Source: Nitrosopumilus sp. Nsub (GTDB taxonomy: Archaea > Thermoproteota > Nitrososphaeria > Nitrososphaerales > Nitrosopumilaceae). From it: DNA of 42,853 bases. The notes below the pieces were generated by a model. The model was not told the origin of the DNA. It saw only the letters and a list, made by a program, of their open reading frames with translations, and searched no databases. The translations under genes were made by a program, and so were the position numbers. Where the stretch lies: assembly GCF_001541925.1 (NCBI RefSeq), contig NZ_LQMW01000002.1:1-42853 (forward strand), given 5' to 3'. Shown one piece after another: positions 32,896 through 41,412 of this stretch; position 1 is the first letter of the stretch; every line of letters begins with the position of its first letter.

Positions 32896-34098
32896 ATGAA
32901 TGATTTAATATTGAAATATCCTAAAAACGGTAAATTTGGAGAATTTGGTGGTCAGTATATCCCCGAAACACTTGTTCCTGCGATAGAAGAATTGGAAGAA
33001 AATTATCTGAAATTCAAAAATGATAAAAAATTCAAACAAGAACTGGATTATTATTTGAAAGTATATGCTGGAAGACCTACTCCATTATACTATGCAAAAA
33101 ATTTATCTGAAAAATTAGGAGGTGCAAAAATCTATCTCAAAAGAGAGGATCTCTTGCATGGTGGAGCTCATAAAATTAACAATACTTTAGGTCAAGCACT
33201 TTTAGCAAAAAAAATGAACAAGAAACGAATCATTGCAGAAACTGGTGCTGGTCAACACGGTGTCGCAACTGCAATGGCTTGTGCTGCATTAGGTATGAAA
33301 GCTGAAGTGTATATGGGATACAAAGATACAATCCGACAAAAACAAAATGTGTATAGAATGAATATGTTAGGTTCTAAAGTTCATCCTGTAAAATCTGGTT
33401 CTAAGACATTAAAAGATGCAATTAATGATGCAATTAGAGATTGGATTACAAATGTTGAAACAACATATTATCTACTAGGTTCTGCTGTTGGCCCTCATCC
33501 ATACCCTGTTATGGTTAGAGATTTTCAAAGCGTCATTGGAAATGAAATCAAATCTCAGATGAAAAAAATCAATAACAAAGAACCTGATACTGTTATTGCA
33601 TGTGTTGGTGGTGGTTCAAACGCAATTGGAACATTCTATCCTTTAGTTGATACAAGTGCAGAAATTATTGGTGTTGAAGCAGCAGGAATGGGATTAAAAT
33701 CAAAATTACACTCAGCAACATTATCTGCTGGCAGTAAAGGAGTTTTACATGGAATGATGACTTATTTACTTCAAGACAGTGAAGGTCAAATTACAGAAAC
33801 TCACAGTATTTCTGCAGGATTGGATTATCCTGGTGTTGGCCCCGAACATGCATACTACAAAGACACAAAGCGTGTAAAATATCACTCTGCAACGGATAAA
33901 GAAGTTCTAAATGCATTTTTGACTCTAACTCAAACTGAAGGAATTATCCCCGCACTGGAGTCATCCCATGCAATTTCTGAAGCAATGAAAGTTGCCAAAA
34001 AGGGCAAATCTTCTGAATCTGTAGTTGTTACTCTTTCAGGTAGAGGTGACAAAGACGTTGAAGAAGTCCAAAAATACTTGAATCTTAAAAATAATTAA
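32896..34098 (+). CDS. trpB: Tryptophan synthase beta chain
   Basis: Condenses indole with serine to tryptophan using PLP. A 400-aa TrpB1-type protein: GGQYIPETL at the start, PLP-lysine Lys93 in GGAHKINN, the phosphate-binding [10 protein letters not shown] loop, and the C-terminal LSGRGDKD. The short form with these motifs is the TrpA-dependent type, so it should work with the trpA at 15386 although the genes are far apart. It has its own start region after the insert that follows trpC. Confidence 0.97.
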   Translation: MNDLILKYPKNGKFGEFGGQYIPETLVPAIEELEENYLKFKNDKKFKQELDYYLKVYAGRPTPLYYAKNLSEKLGGAKIYLKREDLLHGGAHKINNTLGQALLAKKMNKKRIIAETGAGQHGVATAMACAALGMKAEVYMGYKDTIRQKQNVYRMNMLGSKVHPVKSGSKTLKDAINDAIRDWITNVETTYYLLGSAVGPHPYPVMVRDFQSVIGNEIKSQMKKINNKEPDTVIACVGGGSNAIGTFYPLVDTSAEIIGVEAAGMGLKSKLHSATLSAGSKGVLHGMMTYLLQDSEGQITETHSISAGLDYPGVGPEHAYYKDTKRVKYHSATDKEVLNAFLTLTQTEGIIPALESSHAISEAMKVAKKGKSSESVVVTLSGRGDKDVEEVQKYLNLKNN

Positions 34099-34146
34099 AA
34101 CTATTATTTTGACTTATCTGTATTATTGAAAATTAGTATACCTAAT

Positions 34147-34293
34147 TCAATTATTTTTTAATAATGCTTCTTGTGGTGTTTTTTTATTATTTGATTCCCA
34201 ATGCCAATTATGGTGCTTTTTCCAATGTTTTTCTAATTCCTCTGTAGTTGGTTCTTTTCCTAATGGACTTCCACATAATTTACATTGTTTCAT
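34147..34293 (-). CDS. 48-aa zinc-binding mini-protein
   Basis: ATG at 34293 opens MKQCKLCGSPLGKEPTTEEL and on to a His-rich stretch HWKKHHNWHW. Cys-x2-Cys-Gly plus closely spaced His give a C2H2-like metal site. Its start overlaps the end of an even smaller frame at 34280-34369, which suggests coupled translation. No family recognised. Confidence 0.58.
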   Translation of the reverse strand: MKQCKLCGSPLGKEPTTEELEKHWKKHHNWHWESNNKKTPQEALLKNN

Positions 34294-34369
34294 TTTTTAT
34301 TTCCTCTAATTTTTTCTTTTTTGATTTAATAATTGGATGACATTGGACAGGTAAATTTTCATCTTCCAT
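34280..34369 (-). CDS. Possible 29-aa mini-protein
   Basis: ATG at 34369 opens MEDENLPVQCHPIIKSKKKK and ends ...KNETM. Acidic head, basic tail, one CH pair. It overlaps the zinc mini-protein start by 14 bp and lies 25 bp after the end of the next gene. Support is weak: short length and overlap pattern only. Confidence 0.3.
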   Translation of the reverse strand: MEDENLPVQCHPIIKSKKKKLEEIKNETM

Positions 34370-34394
34370 GTCTGATCATATTTTTGGTTTTTAT

Positions 34395-34988
34395 TTATTC
34401 TTCTGCATTTATTGTATCTGGATCATTGTTTCCTTGTAAATAATTATCTCCAAGAATATTCTTCATTTTTTCATCAAATTCTTCTTGTAATCTTGTTAGA
34501 TACATTTCTGCTTCAGTTTCATCATCTGGAATTCCAGTATCTGCTTCGTAATTGAAACCCGTTGCCAAGTGGTAAAATTCTTCAAAAAATTCTTTACAAT
34601 CAATTACGTCTGCATCTCTATCTATGGCTAGAACTAGACAGTCTTTTTCTAGTCTAAAATTTAAACAAACTTCTTCTTCTATCATTGTATCGACAATTAC
34701 TGCCATTAGATATGCTACGTTATTTTTATTCAATGATTTTGTGCCTTTGTTTGCAATCCATAATTCGTCATTATCTAGTAAATTTTCAAATGTTCTGACA
34801 ATTACATCCCTAACATCTGAATCTAGATGAGATGATTTTGATTTCCATAAACTATCATCATATTTTCCAGGCTCTACATAAAGTAGATCGAAAGTTAACT
34901 CGGGATTAGTTTGATCAAATTCCCATACTTGTTTATTTGTCCACATTGGTGAAAATTCATCAATAATTTTTTTTGTTAATTGATTCAT
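34395..34988 (-). CDS. Acidic hypothetical protein
   Basis: A 197-aa, very acidic soluble protein beginning MNQLTKKIIDEFSPMWTNKQ. Central hydrophobic helix (AYLMAVIVDTMIEEEVCL) and a DxDADVID segment; the C-terminal third is helical and Glu-rich. No signal, no metal motif. Clean ATG. Same strand as the zinc mini-proteins after it and the double-zinc protein before it. Not recognised. Confidence 0.65.
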   Translation of the reverse strand: MNQLTKKIIDEFSPMWTNKQVWEFDQTNPELTFDLLYVEPGKYDDSLWKSKSSHLDSDVRDVIVRTFENLLDNDELWIANKGTKSLNKNNVAYLMAVIVDTMIEEEVCLNFRLEKDCLVLAIDRDADVIDCKEFFEEFYHLATGFNYEADTGIPDDETEAEMYLTRLQEEFDEKMKNILGDNYLQGNNDPDTINAEE

Positions 34989-35025
34989 GTTTTATTCTGC
35001 TACACTCTCTTGTTTAATCTTATCT

Positions 35026-35238
35026 TCAATGATCATTGGGCGATTTTAAAAATTCTAAAGTACACTCTGCTAATTGTTTATCTGAATGTTTTTTAATTTC
35101 ATGTTTACAATTTGGGCATATGCCTTTTTGATTATCTATTAATTCATCGTCGACTTGTTTCATACAACATTCCATTAATTCTGAAGTAGAATGTGATTCC
35201 ATTGACAATTTACAAGTGGGACACAATGTCATTTTCAA
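35026..35238 (-). CDS. Tandem-duplicated zinc-ribbon protein
   Basis: A 70-aa protein made of two copies of one ~30-residue unit. Copy 1: CPTCKLSMESHSTSELMECC (about 6-25). Copy 2: CPNCKHEIKKHSDKQLAECT (about 41-60). Each has Cys-x2-Cys, a His seven residues on and a Cys seven to eight later, so each can bind one zinc. The internal duplication is clear. Function unknown. Confidence 0.75.
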   Translation of the reverse strand: MKMTLCPTCKLSMESHSTSELMECCMKQVDDELIDNQKGICPNCKHEIKKHSDKQLAECTLEFLKSPNDH

Positions 35239-35307
35239 TTTTTGATATTTTTGTACTAATTAATAATATTTATTTAAAAAATTTCTTTTAAAAAAAACAC
35301 AAAATTA

Positions 35308-35385
35308 CTATGAAAATAGCAAAAATAATCCAACTGCTGAAGCTGCTAATGAAATTCCCATCCACGCATAAAATTTCTTATTCAT
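35308..35385 (-). CDS. 25-aa single-span membrane mini-protein
   Basis: ATG at 35385 opens MNKKFYAWMGISLAASAVG and ends LFLLFS. Basic head followed by one hydrophobic helix, like the two mini-proteins at 16.6-16.9 kb. TAG stop at 35308-35310. Likely a real small membrane peptide; no family recognised. Confidence 0.5.
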   Translation of the reverse strand: MNKKFYAWMGISLAASAVGLFLLFS

Positions 35386-35429
35386 GTTTTTCTATAATGT
35401 ATCTAAAATTAATAGTTTAGAATCATGAA

Positions 35430-35501
35430 AACAGGCAAGTTAAACCACTATCATCGACTCTTTGGGAGTTACATTCTGACTTAACCCGCACAAACCCTGT
35501 T
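35430..35501. ncRNA. Candidate structured RNA (rod-like)
   Basis: Nested pairing in a G+C-richer stretch: AACAGG (35430-35435) with CCTGTT (35496-35501), GTTAA (35439-35443) with TTAAC (35481-35485), and a terminal hairpin ACTC/GAGT (35457-35460/35466-35469). An alternative is a 19-aa frame from ATG 35425 (MKTGKLNHYHRLFGSYILT). The surrounding 400 bp have no other gene. Weak, since some pairings are short. Confidence 0.3.
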
Positions 35502-35640
35502 CTCGTGAATCTATTGCTTTAGATTTCTTCAAATTCATAAAATAAAATGTGTCGTGTTATTTGGTCAAAATGGGTTGAAAAAATTATCTATTTTTTAATT
35601 TAGGCATAAATTTTCAATTATTTTCAAATCAAATAATTTA

Positions 35641-36201
35641 TTGGATATCCAAATAGTTGTTAGTATGATTGAACATGAAGTAATTTATTGGTCTGATGAG
35701 ACTCTGTTAAATGTCTCAAATTTTATGGCTGAACCAAATCCTGGTATTTACGAGGATTCTCACAGTGTTATAAAATATGGATTTACTTGGACTGTAAATT
35801 CTGAACAACTAGGTGAAAAAGTAGTTTTTTCAATTGAAAATATACAACTAAGTGTGGAATTTAATCCTCTTTTGTCTTGGATTAGAATGTCTGAATTTAA
35901 TGAGGACTTGTTAAAACATGAACAAGGTCACTTTGATCTTGCTGAAATCATTAAAAGACAACATCAAAAAATATTTGAAAATGAATTTTACAATAAGCAT
36001 TTTCCTACAAGAGGCCAAAATGATGCTCAGAGAAAACAATTCGCTAAAGAGGATTCGGGTAAAATGATCTCATCAGAAATTGAAAAATTAAATTTGTATT
36101 TGAATAAAAAACGAGATGAATACGATGAAGAAACAGAATATGGAAAAAATATTTCTGAACAAAAAAAATATGATGAAATTTTTAATAAATTACGTGAATA
36201 A
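35641..36201 (+). CDS. DUF922-family predicted zinc protease
   Basis: A 186-aa protein with the HEQGHFDLAEI motif (about 97-107), the zinc-binding signature of DUF922, predicted Zn-dependent proteases. The upstream half has the family's beta-rich layout (FTWTVNSEQLGEKVVFSIE), and a basic-acidic helical tail follows. DUF922 proteins are often secreted; here no clear signal peptide is visible, so it may be cytoplasmic. TTG start at 35641; ATG at 35665 is an alternative. Protease activity is unproven for the family. Confidence 0.78.
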   Translation: MDIQIVVSMIEHEVIYWSDETLLNVSNFMAEPNPGIYEDSHSVIKYGFTWTVNSEQLGEKVVFSIENIQLSVEFNPLLSWIRMSEFNEDLLKHEQGHFDLAEIIKRQHQKIFENEFYNKHFPTRGQNDAQRKQFAKEDSGKMISSEIEKLNLYLNKKRDEYDEETEYGKNISEQKKYDEIFNKLRE

Positions 36202-36205
36202 CAAA

Positions 36206-36469
36206 TTATTGATTTTTAATCATTTTACTTTCTGGAATTGAATTAACGTAATTTACTAAACTTCGATAATATTTCAGATGAAAATTTATATCTTTTATTT
36301 CAGTTTGTTTTAATTCTTCCAACTCTGGACCAAAATTTCTTTTATCTGTTTCAATGTGATGTAATGTTTTTTCATTTACTTCAATCATATGAAAGAGACT
36401 GTGCAACACTTCGCCTTTTTGAAGTGTTCTGTCACATGATTTTTGCAACAGTAATTCCACCCAATCCAT
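36206..36469 (-). CDS. Small hypothetical helical protein
   Basis: An 87-aa soluble, helical protein: MDWVELLLQKSCDRTLQK at the start, then HMIEVNEKTLHHIETD and YYRSLVNYVNSIPESK. One Cys, five His not arranged as a metal site. Convergent with the DUF922 gene, 4 bp apart; the C2H2 gene follows on the same strand upstream. Not recognised. Confidence 0.6.
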   Translation of the reverse strand: MDWVELLLQKSCDRTLQKGEVLHSLFHMIEVNEKTLHHIETDKRNFGPELEELKQTEIKDINFHLKYYRSLVNYVNSIPESKMIKNQ

Positions 36470-36500
36470 GTTTTTTATTTTTAAATTCTTATATCTTCAT

Positions 36501-36692
36501 CTAAATTTGATTTATTCTGACTCTTGCTCTATTTTTTTTCAGTAATTTTTTTTTTGAGCCTAATTTTGATTTGATTTTTTTTTGTCTATCTTTGATTTCG
36601 TTGTTTCTTTCACTATCTGAGTGAATTTCTGAATGTTCATACAAATCTTCTTTTGAATCAAATATTTGATCACAATAGTAACATTGGTGCAT
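36501..36692 (-). CDS. C2H2 zinc-finger protein
   Basis: A 63-aa protein with one classical C2H2 finger near its start: CYYC (residues 4-7), twelve residues, then HSEIH, that is Cys-x2-Cys-x12-His-x3-His. The rest is very basic (KIKSKLGSKKKLLKKNRARV), suiting nucleic-acid binding. Single C2H2 fingers of this kind are rare in bacteria and scattered in archaea. ATG start with an ATATAAAAATAA box about 50 nt upstream. Role unknown. Confidence 0.75.
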   Translation of the reverse strand: MHQCYYCDQIFDSKEDLYEHSEIHSDSERNNEIKDRQKKIKSKLGSKKKLLKKNRARVRINQI

Positions 36693-36813
36693 ATCAGATA
36701 TACGCCATAATCGTTTTTATCAGTTTCATTATTTTTATATAATAATCTAAATTGATGTTTTATCTTTCAAAAATTAGTTTTAACGATTTAATTTTTGTTT
36801 TAAAATAATTTCT

Positions 36814-37131
36814 TTATTGTGTTTGTATTTCTATTTCAGAATTACATGGCGGGTAATTTCCGGTCTCATTTTTAATTTTTTCAATTAATTGTACTTGCTC
36901 TTCCTTTTGATTATCTGTAAAAACTCTTTGATAAAATGCTGTCTTTTTCATACATTCATTTTCATTAAAATCCGTATCAAATAATTCTGTAAATGTTTTT
37001 TCTAAATTACCTGTCTGACCAACAAAAATTGGCTGTTTACTTCTATTGTATAATACATAAATTCCTGAAACAGGTTTAACAAATTTTGCGCTTTCTAACC
37101 ACACTCTCATTTTATCATCAAGTAATTCCAT
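36814..37131 (-). CDS. GIY-YIG-like protein, probably inactive
   Basis: A 105-aa protein in which SGIYVLYN (about 22-29) and PIFVGQTGNL (about 34-43) line up with the GIY and YIG halves of the GIY-YIG nuclease fold. The second half is FVG instead of YIG, and the Arg expected a few residues later (x-x-R) is not evident (EKTFTEL), so nuclease activity is doubtful. Length equals the bare domain. It might be a structural or regulatory version of the fold. Divergent from the XPD-type helicase 100 bp away. Confidence 0.6.
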   Translation of the reverse strand: MELLDDKMRVWLESAKFVKPVSGIYVLYNRSKQPIFVGQTGNLEKTFTELFDTDFNENECMKKTAFYQRVFTDNQKEEQVQLIEKIKNETGNYPPCNSEIEIQTQ

Positions 37132-37230
37132 ATCATCTCCATTTACAATTGGTATTAAAATGCTGATGAAAAATTTAGTATATCATAAGAACCTTCATGC
37201 TTTTAATACCTAAAACCGAGATGATTAATT

Positions 37231-38910
37231 CTGTCTCTTATAGAAAAATTTCCCGATCAATTTACTCCTAGAAAAATTCAAAAAACAATTCTTGATGAAA
37301 TTGAATCAAATTTAAAATCAGGATACAAAAAAATTGTTCTTTGTGCCCCTACAGGAGTTGGTAAATCTTTAGTTGGCGCAACTATCTCAAATTATTTTGA
37401 TAGTTCATTTACTGTTACTGCATCAAAACATTTGCAAGATCAATACATCAAAGATATTCCTTTTTTAAAACCTGTAAAGGGAAAACAAAATTTCCCGTGT
37501 CTTAAACAAATGTCTGCTGAAAAAGTTGAAAATAACAGGCGTGCAATGCGTTGGGGCCTAACTTGTGATAAAGGACAATGTCAAGAACGAGTAAATAAAA
37601 ATGGCAAAGAAATTGTTCAAGTTTGTGATTTTAAACCCACTATAAAACAAGTAGAAGAAAATACTGCAGATTCTTTATCTTGCCACTACTATATGCAAAA
37701 ATATGATGCACTGGTATCTAATCACTCCTTGTGGAATTACCATGCTTTTTTCACAATCATGAAATTTAACAGAAAATTATTTGAAGATTATTTGGATAGA
37801 AAAGTTACTGTTTTTGATGAGGCCCATAAAATTGAAGATCAAATTATTCAGTTTGTGGGGTTTGATATTTTTGCAGGCCAGGTAGATGAATGTAATCTTA
37901 ATCCTGAAAAATACAATTTTACTGATTTGGATTCAATGATACAATTAACTGACGATATTGCATATTCTTATGCTAAAAAAATTAAAGACATTAAAGAAAG
38001 CCCAGTATTTCAAAACAATCCTGATTTTGAGTTAATTACAGGCCTGGAAAGACGTTATGATAGAGCTGCACAAGCTAAAATTGATATTCTTTCTGATAAA
38101 GACAATTTCATAGTAAATGATCCTGTGAAGGACCTTAACGGAAATTTTAGAACTATATCTGTAAAACCCATCGATGTATCTAAATTTGCAAATCAATTTT
38201 TTGATACTGAATATCAGATTTTCATGTCTGCTACAATTGACAAACTGGGATTTTGTGAAAATATGGGATTAGAAAAAGATGATGTTGCATTTGTTGATAC
38301 TCCAAAATCTCCATTTCCCATAGAAAGCAGAAAAATTGATCTTCTAAATATTAGAAGATTAAGTTATGGTTCAACTGAAGAAGATGAGTTAGAAGTTATC
38401 AAAACAATTGACCGGATTTTAGATGAACATTCAAATGAACGAGGTTTGATTTTAACATCTTCAATTCCTCGTTGTCAGAAAATTATTCGATATTTGTCCC
38501 CAAAAAATACCAAAAGAATTCGACTCTGTCACAGTAAAAATAAAGATGATAAAACTCAAGATGAAGTAATCTCTGAGCATTCTTCTGATCCTACAGGCGT
38601 ATTGTTATCTTCATCTTTGTGGGAGGGTGTTGATCTTAAAGATGATTTATCTCGTTTTCAAATAATAGCAAAAGTTCCATATCCAAATTATACTGAAAAA
38701 AGAACAAAGGCAAAAATGAGCAAATTTCCTTTATGGTATACTTCTCAAACATTAACAAAATTACTACAAGGTTTTGGACGTTCAATTCGTAGCGAAAAAG
38801 ATTGGGCAAAAACATATGTTTTGGATACTGCAGTAAACAATGTCTTTTTCAAGGCTCAACAAATGATACCCAAGGCATATTATGATGTTTTAGGAATGGA
38901 TGAAAATTAA
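37231..38910 (+). CDS. XPD/Rad3-type Fe-S DNA helicase
   Basis: An SF2 5'-3' DNA helicase of the Rad3/XPD/DinG type for repair or replication. Walker A (APTGVGKS, 37345-37368), DEAH (about residues 196-199), cysteines at about 90, 112, 117, 132 and 151 for the 4Fe-4S domain, then the C-terminal SSSLWEGVDL and LLQGFGRSIRS motifs. The frame runs back to a TGA at 37222-37224, and Walker A lies upstream of the first ATG/GTG/TTG (TTG 37432). The true start must therefore be non-standard: CTG at 37231 (giving SLIEKFPDQFTPR) or ATT at 37228. TTTTAATA sits about 25 nt upstream, so a leaderless start there is plausible. About 559 aa. Confidence 0.85.
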   Translation: MSLIEKFPDQFTPRKIQKTILDEIESNLKSGYKKIVLCAPTGVGKSLVGATISNYFDSSFTVTASKHLQDQYIKDIPFLKPVKGKQNFPCLKQMSAEKVENNRRAMRWGLTCDKGQCQERVNKNGKEIVQVCDFKPTIKQVEENTADSLSCHYYMQKYDALVSNHSLWNYHAFFTIMKFNRKLFEDYLDRKVTVFDEAHKIEDQIIQFVGFDIFAGQVDECNLNPEKYNFTDLDSMIQLTDDIAYSYAKKIKDIKESPVFQNNPDFELITGLERRYDRAAQAKIDILSDKDNFIVNDPVKDLNGNFRTISVKPIDVSKFANQFFDTEYQIFMSATIDKLGFCENMGLEKDDVAFVDTPKSPFPIESRKIDLLNIRRLSYGSTEEDELEVIKTIDRILDEHSNERGLILTSSIPRCQKIIRYLSPKNTKRIRLCHSKNKDDKTQDEVISEHSSDPTGVLLSSSLWEGVDLKDDLSRFQIIAKVPYPNYTEKRTKAKMSKFPLWYTSQTLTKLLQGFGRSIRSEKDWAKTYVLDTAVNNVFFKAQQMIPKAYYDVLGMDEN

Positions 38911-38920
38911 TTTAGAAAAA

Positions 38921-39352
38921 TTATTTGATTAATTTTGTAGAATGTCTATACAAATCATGAAGATTTTTTCCATCTAAATTTTGTCCGTTTTGATTTAATT
39001 CTGTCTCATGTAGAATTTCATCAAAACTATATTCTGTTTCATCTTTAACTACATTCTTTTTTTGATTATCATTGTTTGTTGGGTGATTTAATTTGTTTAA
39101 TTGTTCTAATACGTCATTATTACAATCATGCCATAATTTCATCGATTTATCTGAATCATTAAGAAATTCAGGCATTTTTTCAATCATCAAATTACTTGAT
39201 ATCAAAATTTGTTTGGCCAAAAACAATGGCCTAGTCTTAATGTCATTAAATTCCTCAAAACAATTATCACAAACATTTATCGCATATTCTGAATTGATTT
39301 TTCTTATAATTTTTTTATCATGTTTGCATTGATAAATATCTGAATCATTCAA
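38921..39352 (-). CDS. Hypothetical protein with N-terminal zinc site
   Basis: A 143-aa acidic protein. CKHD near residue 9 and CDNC near 28 form a likely zinc ribbon (Cys-x2-His ... Cys-x2-Cys). The central helix (LFLAKQILISSNLMIEKMPE) and an Asn/Gln/Asp-rich tail follow. It is convergent with the helicase gene. Not recognised; it adds to the set of small metal-binding proteins in this window. Confidence 0.62.
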   Translation of the reverse strand: MNDSDIYQCKHDKKIIRKINSEYAINVCDNCFEEFNDIKTRPLFLAKQILISSNLMIEKMPEFLNDSDKSMKLWHDCNNDVLEQLNKLNHPTNNDNQKKNVVKDETEYSFDEILHETELNQNGQNLDGKNLHDLYRHSTKLIK

Positions 39353-39385
39353 TAATTATAGTAAAAATACTTTGTATTTTATTTT

Positions 39386-41059
39386 TTAGGGATTTGCATA
39401 TGTTACAGCGCCTTTAGCAGCTGAACCTACAAGTGTTGCAAATTTTGCTAATGCACCTGAAGTGTAATTTGCATCAGGTTTTTTCCAGTCTTTTTTCCTA
39501 TTTTCTAACTCTTCATTTGATACATGAAGATCAATTATGTTAGTTTCTGTATCTATTGTAATTTTATCGCCATTTTTAACTAGTGCAATTGGACCGCCAA
39601 CATATGCCTCAGGTGCAACATGTCCAACCATAAATCCACGAGTGCCTCCGGAAAATCTACCGTCAGTTACCATTGCTACTTTTTTCCCTAATCCTTGACC
39701 AACTAATGCTGCAGTTGTTGCTAACATTTCTCTCATTCCTGGACCTCCTTTTGGCCCTTCATATCTTATTACAACTACATCCCCTTCATCAATTTCTCCT
39801 TTGGAAACTGAATCAAATGCTAGTTCTTCTCTATCGTATACTTTGGCAGTTCCTGTAAATTTAGTCATTTCAACACCTGCTGTTTTAATTACTGCTCCTT
39901 CTGGTGCAAGTGTTCCTTTTAGAACAACTGCAGTTCCTACTTCGTGAAGTGGGTTTTCAATTGATCTGACAATGTGTTGTTCTGCTTCTGGTAATTTGAA
40001 TGCGTTAAGATTTTCTTTTATTGTTTTACCAGTTGCAGTAATGCAATTTTCATTTAGTAATCCTTTATCTAATAATTTTTTTAATACAAATGGTATGCCT
40101 CCAATTCTATCTAATGATTCCATTACATAATTTCCTCCAGGCTTCATATCTGCTAAATGCGGCGTTTTCTTTCTAATTCTTTCAAAATCATCATATGTCA
40201 AATCAATATTTACTTCATTTGCAAGTGCAAGTAAATGTAATATGCCATTTGTTGAACCTCCAACAGAATTTAACATCATTATTGCATTTTCAAATGCTTC
40301 AAAAGTTAAGATTTCTCGAGGTTTAATATTCATCTCCAATAGTTTAGCACATGCAACTCCTGATTCATAGACCATTTTGTTTCGTCTATCATCTTCTGCT
40401 GGCGGACTGGCACTTCCTGGCAATGCCAAACCAATGGCTTCTGAAATTGATGCCATTGTATTTGCTGTAAACATTCCTCCACAAGATCCTGCATTGGGAC
40501 ATGCTACATTTTCAATATTCTTTAAATCTTCAAGTGATAACTTTCCTGCATCATAAGCTCCAACAGCTTCATAAACATCTACAACTGTAAGCTCTTTTCC
40601 ATCTAACATTCCTGGTTTAATTGTTCCACCATAAACAAACACAGATGGGATGTTTAATCTTGCCATTGCCATCATTGTTCCAGGTAAGCTTTTGTCACAT
40701 CCTGCAATTCCCACTAGAGCATCATACTGATGTGCTCTTACCATTACTTCAATTGAATCTGCAATAATCTCTCTAGATACCAATGATGACTTCATACCTT
40801 CATGTCCCATTGCAATTCCGTCACTAACTGCAATTGTTGAAAATTCTCTTGGTGTTGCGCCTCCATCTGCAACTCCTCTCTTAGCTTCTAAAGCTAATTG
40901 TGGCAGGTGAATATTACAAGGAGTTGCTTCATTACCTGTATGACATACTCCTATGAATTGTTTAGATAAATCATTATCGTTTAATCCCATGGCCTTGTAC
41001 ATTGCTCTATGTGGTGATCTAGCAGTACCCTCAACTACATTTCTACTAGATATTTCCAT
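39386..41059 (-). CDS. ilvD: Dihydroxy-acid dehydratase
   Basis: Dehydrates dihydroxy-isovalerate and -methylvalerate in valine, leucine and isoleucine synthesis. The 557-aa protein has the three iron-sulfur cysteines of the family: Cys48 (EATPCN), Cys121 (GIAGCDKS) and Cys193 (NAGSCGGM), plus the Mg-binding and C-terminal [18 protein letters not shown] segment. Full length and ordinary. It stands alone with its own promoter region; no other branched-chain genes lie in the window. Confidence 0.97.
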   Translation of the reverse strand: MEISSRNVVEGTARSPHRAMYKAMGLNDNDLSKQFIGVCHTGNEATPCNIHLPQLALEAKRGVADGGATPREFSTIAVSDGIAMGHEGMKSSLVSREIIADSIEVMVRAHQYDALVGIAGCDKSLPGTMMAMARLNIPSVFVYGGTIKPGMLDGKELTVVDVYEAVGAYDAGKLSLEDLKNIENVACPNAGSCGGMFTANTMASISEAIGLALPGSASPPAEDDRRNKMVYESGVACAKLLEMNIKPREILTFEAFENAIMMLNSVGGSTNGILHLLALANEVNIDLTYDDFERIRKKTPHLADMKPGGNYVMESLDRIGGIPFVLKKLLDKGLLNENCITATGKTIKENLNAFKLPEAEQHIVRSIENPLHEVGTAVVLKGTLAPEGAVIKTAGVEMTKFTGTAKVYDREELAFDSVSKGEIDEGDVVVIRYEGPKGGPGMREMLATTAALVGQGLGKKVAMVTDGRFSGGTRGFMVGHVAPEAYVGGPIALVKNGDKITIDTETNIIDLHVSNEELENRKKDWKKPDANYTSGALAKFATLVGSAAKGAVTYANP

Positions 41060-41131
41060 GTTAGAAATTTTTTAAATTGGTATAATTTAGACTTTATTCA
41101 AACTGCAATAGTTTTGTTTTAGTATCAGGTT

Positions 41132-41345
41132 GTGCCTATGGACACTGGGAATTCTGAGTGTTTCAAAAACAAAGTAGTCTTTTAGAGATAAAATATCTAG
41201 TCAAAAAACAGGCCCAGACAGATTATTTGATAGTGGCCTGATTATGTCAGGAGATACTTTTCCATATAGATTTGATGAGATGGGACAGTATTCTTATTTT
41301 TGCATGATTCATCCTTGGGTAAAAGATTCAGTTACTGTAAAATAA
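41132..41345 (+). pseudogene. Cupredoxin (blue copper protein) gene, wrecked
   Basis: The C-terminal part reads GPDRLFDSGLIMSGDTFPYR then YSYFCMIHPWVKDSVTVK, the type 1 copper end of a plastocyanin-like protein, with Cys and His ligands in CMIHPW; the usual methionine ligand is Val here. A piece of the N-terminal half survives in another frame (VPMDTGNSECFKNKVVF from GTG 41132). Between them, at about 41185-41200, are stops, a frameshift and loss of the stretch that carries the first His ligand. Nitrososphaerota have many such cupredoxins for copper electron transfer, so decay of one copy is plausible. Confidence 0.78.
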
Positions 41346-41412
41346 TCTAATCTTTCAAAGATCCTATCAAATTAGATCGACCCTTACAGTTTTAGACGTA
41401 AAAATAAGGTAA

